A stretch of 64,000 nt of DNA, taken from assembly GCA_016098155.1 (NCBI GenBank), contig JAAAJB010000121.1, positions 1 to 64,000 of the forward strand. The letters run 5' to 3'. The notes under the pieces were generated by a model. That model searched no databases and had not been told where the DNA came from. It worked only from the letters and a program-made list of their open reading frames with translations. This document shows, in pieces, positions 60,526 to 64,000 of the stretch. This stretch comes from Actinomortierella ambigua. Its lineage: Eukaryota > Mortierellomycota > Mortierellomycetes > Mortierellales > Mortierellaceae. Made by a program: the position numbers and the translations under genes. Within the stretch, counting starts at the first letter, position 1, and the number at the start of each line of letters is the position of its first letter.

Positions 60526-63500
60526 ATGATGGACTCGCCATTCTCTCGCAGGCACAGTCTGCGAGACTCGCCAAGGAGCAGCCGCCAATCACCGCGCAAG
60601 TCATTAACAGCTGCCTCCAAGCCTACAACACCATCGCGTCTTTACCTGAGACAATCATTCTCCATCCTGACCACTCCTATCAGCCAACAACCTCAGCAGG
60701 ACCATGACCAGGGCGGGCAGGCGCGTGCGCGGATACAGGACGTGGTGGCTACCGACGACGAACAGGACTATACCCATGTCTCTACGACACCCAAGGATGA
60801 TCCTCCACTGTTTCTTTCTTCGTCGGCTAGAGCCATGGCACCGGCTACCCTGGCGGCAGAGCGCAATCCAGTCTTCAAGATGCCCGCGGCCCTTCGACAG
60901 CGATCCGTCACCCCGTCAGTTCGTGGTGGCAGTGGTGGCGGTGGCGAGAAGCAATCATCCACCCGACCTATCGGGAACAACAACAACAACAACAACAATC
61001 GCTCCGCGGGAGGGTTGTTGAACATGCTCAAGAACCGATCTGCTCACCCGCCCCCGGCCTTGACGGCCGTATTGCGGACCACTGAGACCGAGTACGACGT
61101 CTCGCCAAACCGATCTGTGCGCCTTTTGGCGACTCCTCAAAGTGTTCTTCAGGAGAGCACTGTCGGCAGGAGCAGCAATAGCAACAACAATAACAATAAC
61201 AACAACAACAGCAGCAGCAACATCATTGGTAGCACGACGCCATCTAGGAGCCGCCAAAGAGATCTACTAATTTCTTCAAACCCACGATCTCCGTTGCCAT
61301 TGTCGTCCTTCCCTCGTTCGCCCTTGGCGAAGTACTCCTCTACTTTGTCTCCCTTGACTCACCGACCCAAAAGCTCACTACAGCAGCAGCAGCAGTATAC
61401 CACTATCAACAACGGCGCGCCAAGTAGTCAAGCCACTTTAGACTGGATTCAGAAGACGGCAAACGAGAGCGAAACCGATGCAGAATCAGTAGCAGTAGCC
61501 GCTGCAGCCATGTCGGGTGACGATCAAGACGACCACGGTGTGGATCTCCGCTATCTTGAACAGGACCACCCTCACCAGTATGGCGAGCATGACGATATCC
61601 AATACTCCCGACCAGAGGATCTACAGGTCTATACAGTCTCTACAGCGCATATGGAGGCCTCCGAGCCACATGAGGGTGACCAACACCACCAACACCACGA
61701 GCGCGACGACCACTACCATGACGACAAACATGACGACCACTACCACCACGATGTCGCACTTCCAGAAGAAGAAGTCGACGCAGAGGATTACGAGACAGAG
61801 TACCCGCGGCGGCGGCAGCGGCCGCAGAAGCAGCGTGAGACGCTAGCCAAGGGATCCACAGAGGAGGAATGGGTAGACGAGGACGAGTACGAGTACGAGG
61901 GCAACGGCCATGAGGAGGATCGGGAGGAGGATGCAAGAGTCGACCGTCGGATCTCTCGAGGATCCACGCGCCAAGAAGTGGACGAGGCTGGTGCCCACCT
62001 ACTGGAGGTGGCCGAGTCGACCACGTCGATCACTAGCCAGCTGCGAGGTGTGTATGCGAACCTCCAAGAGTTTTTCTCGCCAGAGACGGAGGCGAAATTG
62101 CATGATGCGATCACGGTGCTTGGATCACAGCAGCAGCAAGATCAGGATCAGCCTCTAGTAGCAGCAACGGCAGCAACAACCAGAGCATCTGCGCTCCATA
62201 AATCCATGTCGGCTGTTAGTGGCAGGACAAAGGCGGCGGCGGTGGTGACGGGCCACCATGGTCTACGATCGAACCTGGCCAAGTCGGTGATGACGAGGCA
62301 ACATGCTTCTTCTGGTAGTAGCAGTAGTAGCAAGCCGAAGAAGGAGACGACGACGAAGCCTGTTCCATTCAACTTTTCAGAGCGATTGGAACGCTTGCAG
62401 CGCAAGTATTCGCCTCGCCTCGGCGCGTCCGTTTCTTCGTCGTTTTCGTCCAGCGTTCATCCCTCTTTTCCTTCTTCGTCTACCCGTGGCGTCCAACAAC
62501 AGCAACAGCAACCGTCTGGTCCGAGGAACGGCAGAGTCGTACAGGGAAAACAAAGGGCACAGGATCGCTTTTTAGTATCGGATGGGTCAACGCTGACGGC
62601 AAACTCGAGGGCGGTCGCGAGGGCGGGTCATCAGGGTGGTAAGTATGAACATGAGGATCATGATCATCATAATCACCACCACCACCACCCGCCGCCCTCA
62701 TCCCTGGGTGCGTCAAGGCAAGGTCTTGTGCCGCTGGCACTGCGGAAGAAACAGCTGGAGAGGACTATGGCCATGGATCACTTGGTAAGCGTAGTTTTTT
62801 TTGTGTGTGTTCAAGTTGGATGCACCTTCTTTCAAAGATGCGTGTGATGATTTTTACCAGTGAAAACTGATCATGAATTATGGGTGTCATATTTTTTTCA
62901 CTTTCTGCATTGTAACACTTTAGGGTCACAATGGATCGACTGCCAAGAAACCTCTGACAGAACCAAAGTCGCCTCAATTGCAGACGAAAGCACGCGCAAA
63001 GCCAATGTATGAAAATAATTAATACCGGGGGAGGATGAAGAGTTTTTCATGATTCGGGACATATGCTTTTTTTTTCAGTCCGCCACTATTCTAACACCCC
63101 AAACTCTTCCTTCTTTGTACAAAAAAATAATAATAGCGTTGGACTGTCCTATGAGGATCGAGTTCTCCAGGATATTGAAGCAGCGCGAGGGCAGCTCAAG
63201 GCCAACATTGTGAACCGACGGATCTTTGACAGTGTCGGCGATATGGGTGTGCCAAAACTGCCCAAGATCCCCTTGACCGTTCCCAAATCACCGGCGTTTA
63301 CAAAGCGGAAACCAGCGCCGTTGCGATCAGCCATCATGGGGCATGCCCATCTTCCTCCTCCCCCTCCTCGTCCACCACTCATGGCCACAAGTGTTCGCCC
63401 ACAACAACAACAACTTCAACAGCAACGGCAACCTCCAAGACTTCGTCGTCCTGAGATCAAGGAGCAAGGACTCGTCTCGTCGGCCGAGTCTGCCAAGCGG

Positions 63501-64000
63501 CTCCGAGAGAAGCAGCAGCAGCAGGAGAGGCAGGAGCGACAGGAGCGACAACGACATCATCGATCATCGCATCCTGGTGTCGATCATCCAGAAGAGGAAG
63601 GATTCGAGGAGGAGGGCGAAGAAGAGGCGGCGCATGTAGAAGACGAAGTAGAGGAGGAAGAAGAAGAAGAAGGCGTAAATCAAGGACACCATGCTGATGA
63701 ACAGCTCCGACATCACGATCATCATGATCACCAACGCCGTCGTGCACCACCAGCAGCATCAGCAGCAGCAGCCTCAGGTGTGCGAAGGACTGCAGCCACC
63801 ACCACCACGCCAATGGCGCTGACCGTACCTCAGCCGTTCCACCTCGAGACGGAGGTGCGTGGCGAGATGCATCGCCAGCATTTTCAGCGCAAGCTGCATC
63901 AGTGGAAGGCAATGGAACACGCCCAGCGGATACAGCAACGGGCGGCGACGGCGACGGCAACAGCGACAACGACAGCGACGTACGGTCGTCGTCTTCCTCC
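60526..64000 (+). CDS. TPX2-like spindle/microtubule-associated protein (3' end outside window)
   Basis: Exons 60526-62784, 62924-63006 and 63137 to beyond the edge give at least 1068 residues with the frame still open at 64000. Most is low complexity: Asn runs (about 148-154, 222-229), His/Asp-rich and Glu-rich segments. Ordered parts include a helix near 500-530 (LRGVYANLQEFFSPETEAKL), FNFSERLERLQRKYSPRLG (about 610-628) and YEDRVLQDIEAARGQLKANI with IPLTVPKSPAFTKR, which fits the TPX2 type of K.P.SP.F motif. Near the edge PQPFHLETEVRGEMHRQHFQ followed by KLHQWKAMEH matches the TPX2 C-terminal Pfam-type repeat (PF.L.TE.RG...F..KL..WK..E). TPX2 promotes spindle microtubule nucleation and activates Aurora A in animals. 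The start has two adjacent ATGs at 60526. Confidence 0.78.

Overview
The window reads as nuclear DNA of an early-diverging fungus. The best guess is Mortierellomycota or another zygomycete-grade lineage. Genes carry many short introns (about 60-250 bases) with GT..AG ends and T-rich tracts just before the acceptor. The proteome mixes fungal traits (PAA1-type acetyltransferase, ECM15-type protein, Vps36 with zinc fingers, LRR F-box protein) with genes many yeasts have lost (TPX2-like, elongin-B-like, NDUFA8). The lineage is inferred from gene content and style only. Exon boundaries were derived by hand, and nearly every multi-exon model closes in frame.

Left part (1-38.8 kb): a gene-dense stretch. 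It opens with a secreted ricin-B-type lectin and a frameshifted tandem copy. Then follow an inner-nuclear-membrane HeH/MAN1 protein (Src1/Heh1), a WDR33/Pfs2 mRNA 3'-processing factor, an alkaline ceramidase with a 7-base microexon, ESCRT-II Vps36, a Dph6-like PP-loop enzyme, complex I NDUFA8, an elongin-B-like protein, an F-box/LRR protein, a large low-complexity protein with a proline run, Arp2/3 subunit ARPC3, a short protein with three Sin3-type PAH repeats only, DNA ligase IV, proteasome subunit alpha5 (PUP2), an ECM15-like thiamine-binding protein and a PAA1/AANAT-type acetyltransferase.

Right part (38.8-64 kb): two gene-poor stretches of about 8.9 and 10.2 kb surround one small conserved-looking gene at 47.7-48.1 kb. 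The first stretch holds a diverged duplicated non-coding block (39.2-40.1 and 43.3-45.5 kb) and degraded coding-like sequence (41.0-42.3 kb). The second is low-complexity DNA with microsatellites, a perfect hairpin and recurring GTACAGTAC motifs. The window ends with a second ceramidase-fold (CREST) membrane protein and a TPX2-like spindle protein that runs off the right edge.

From the ceramidase to the CREST gene, 15 consecutive genes alternate strand without exception, so almost every promoter is shared by a divergent pair and almost every 3' end is convergent. The LIG4/PUP2 shared promoter carries an exact PACE-like 9-mer. No tRNA, rRNA, CRISPR array or intact transposon was recognised.
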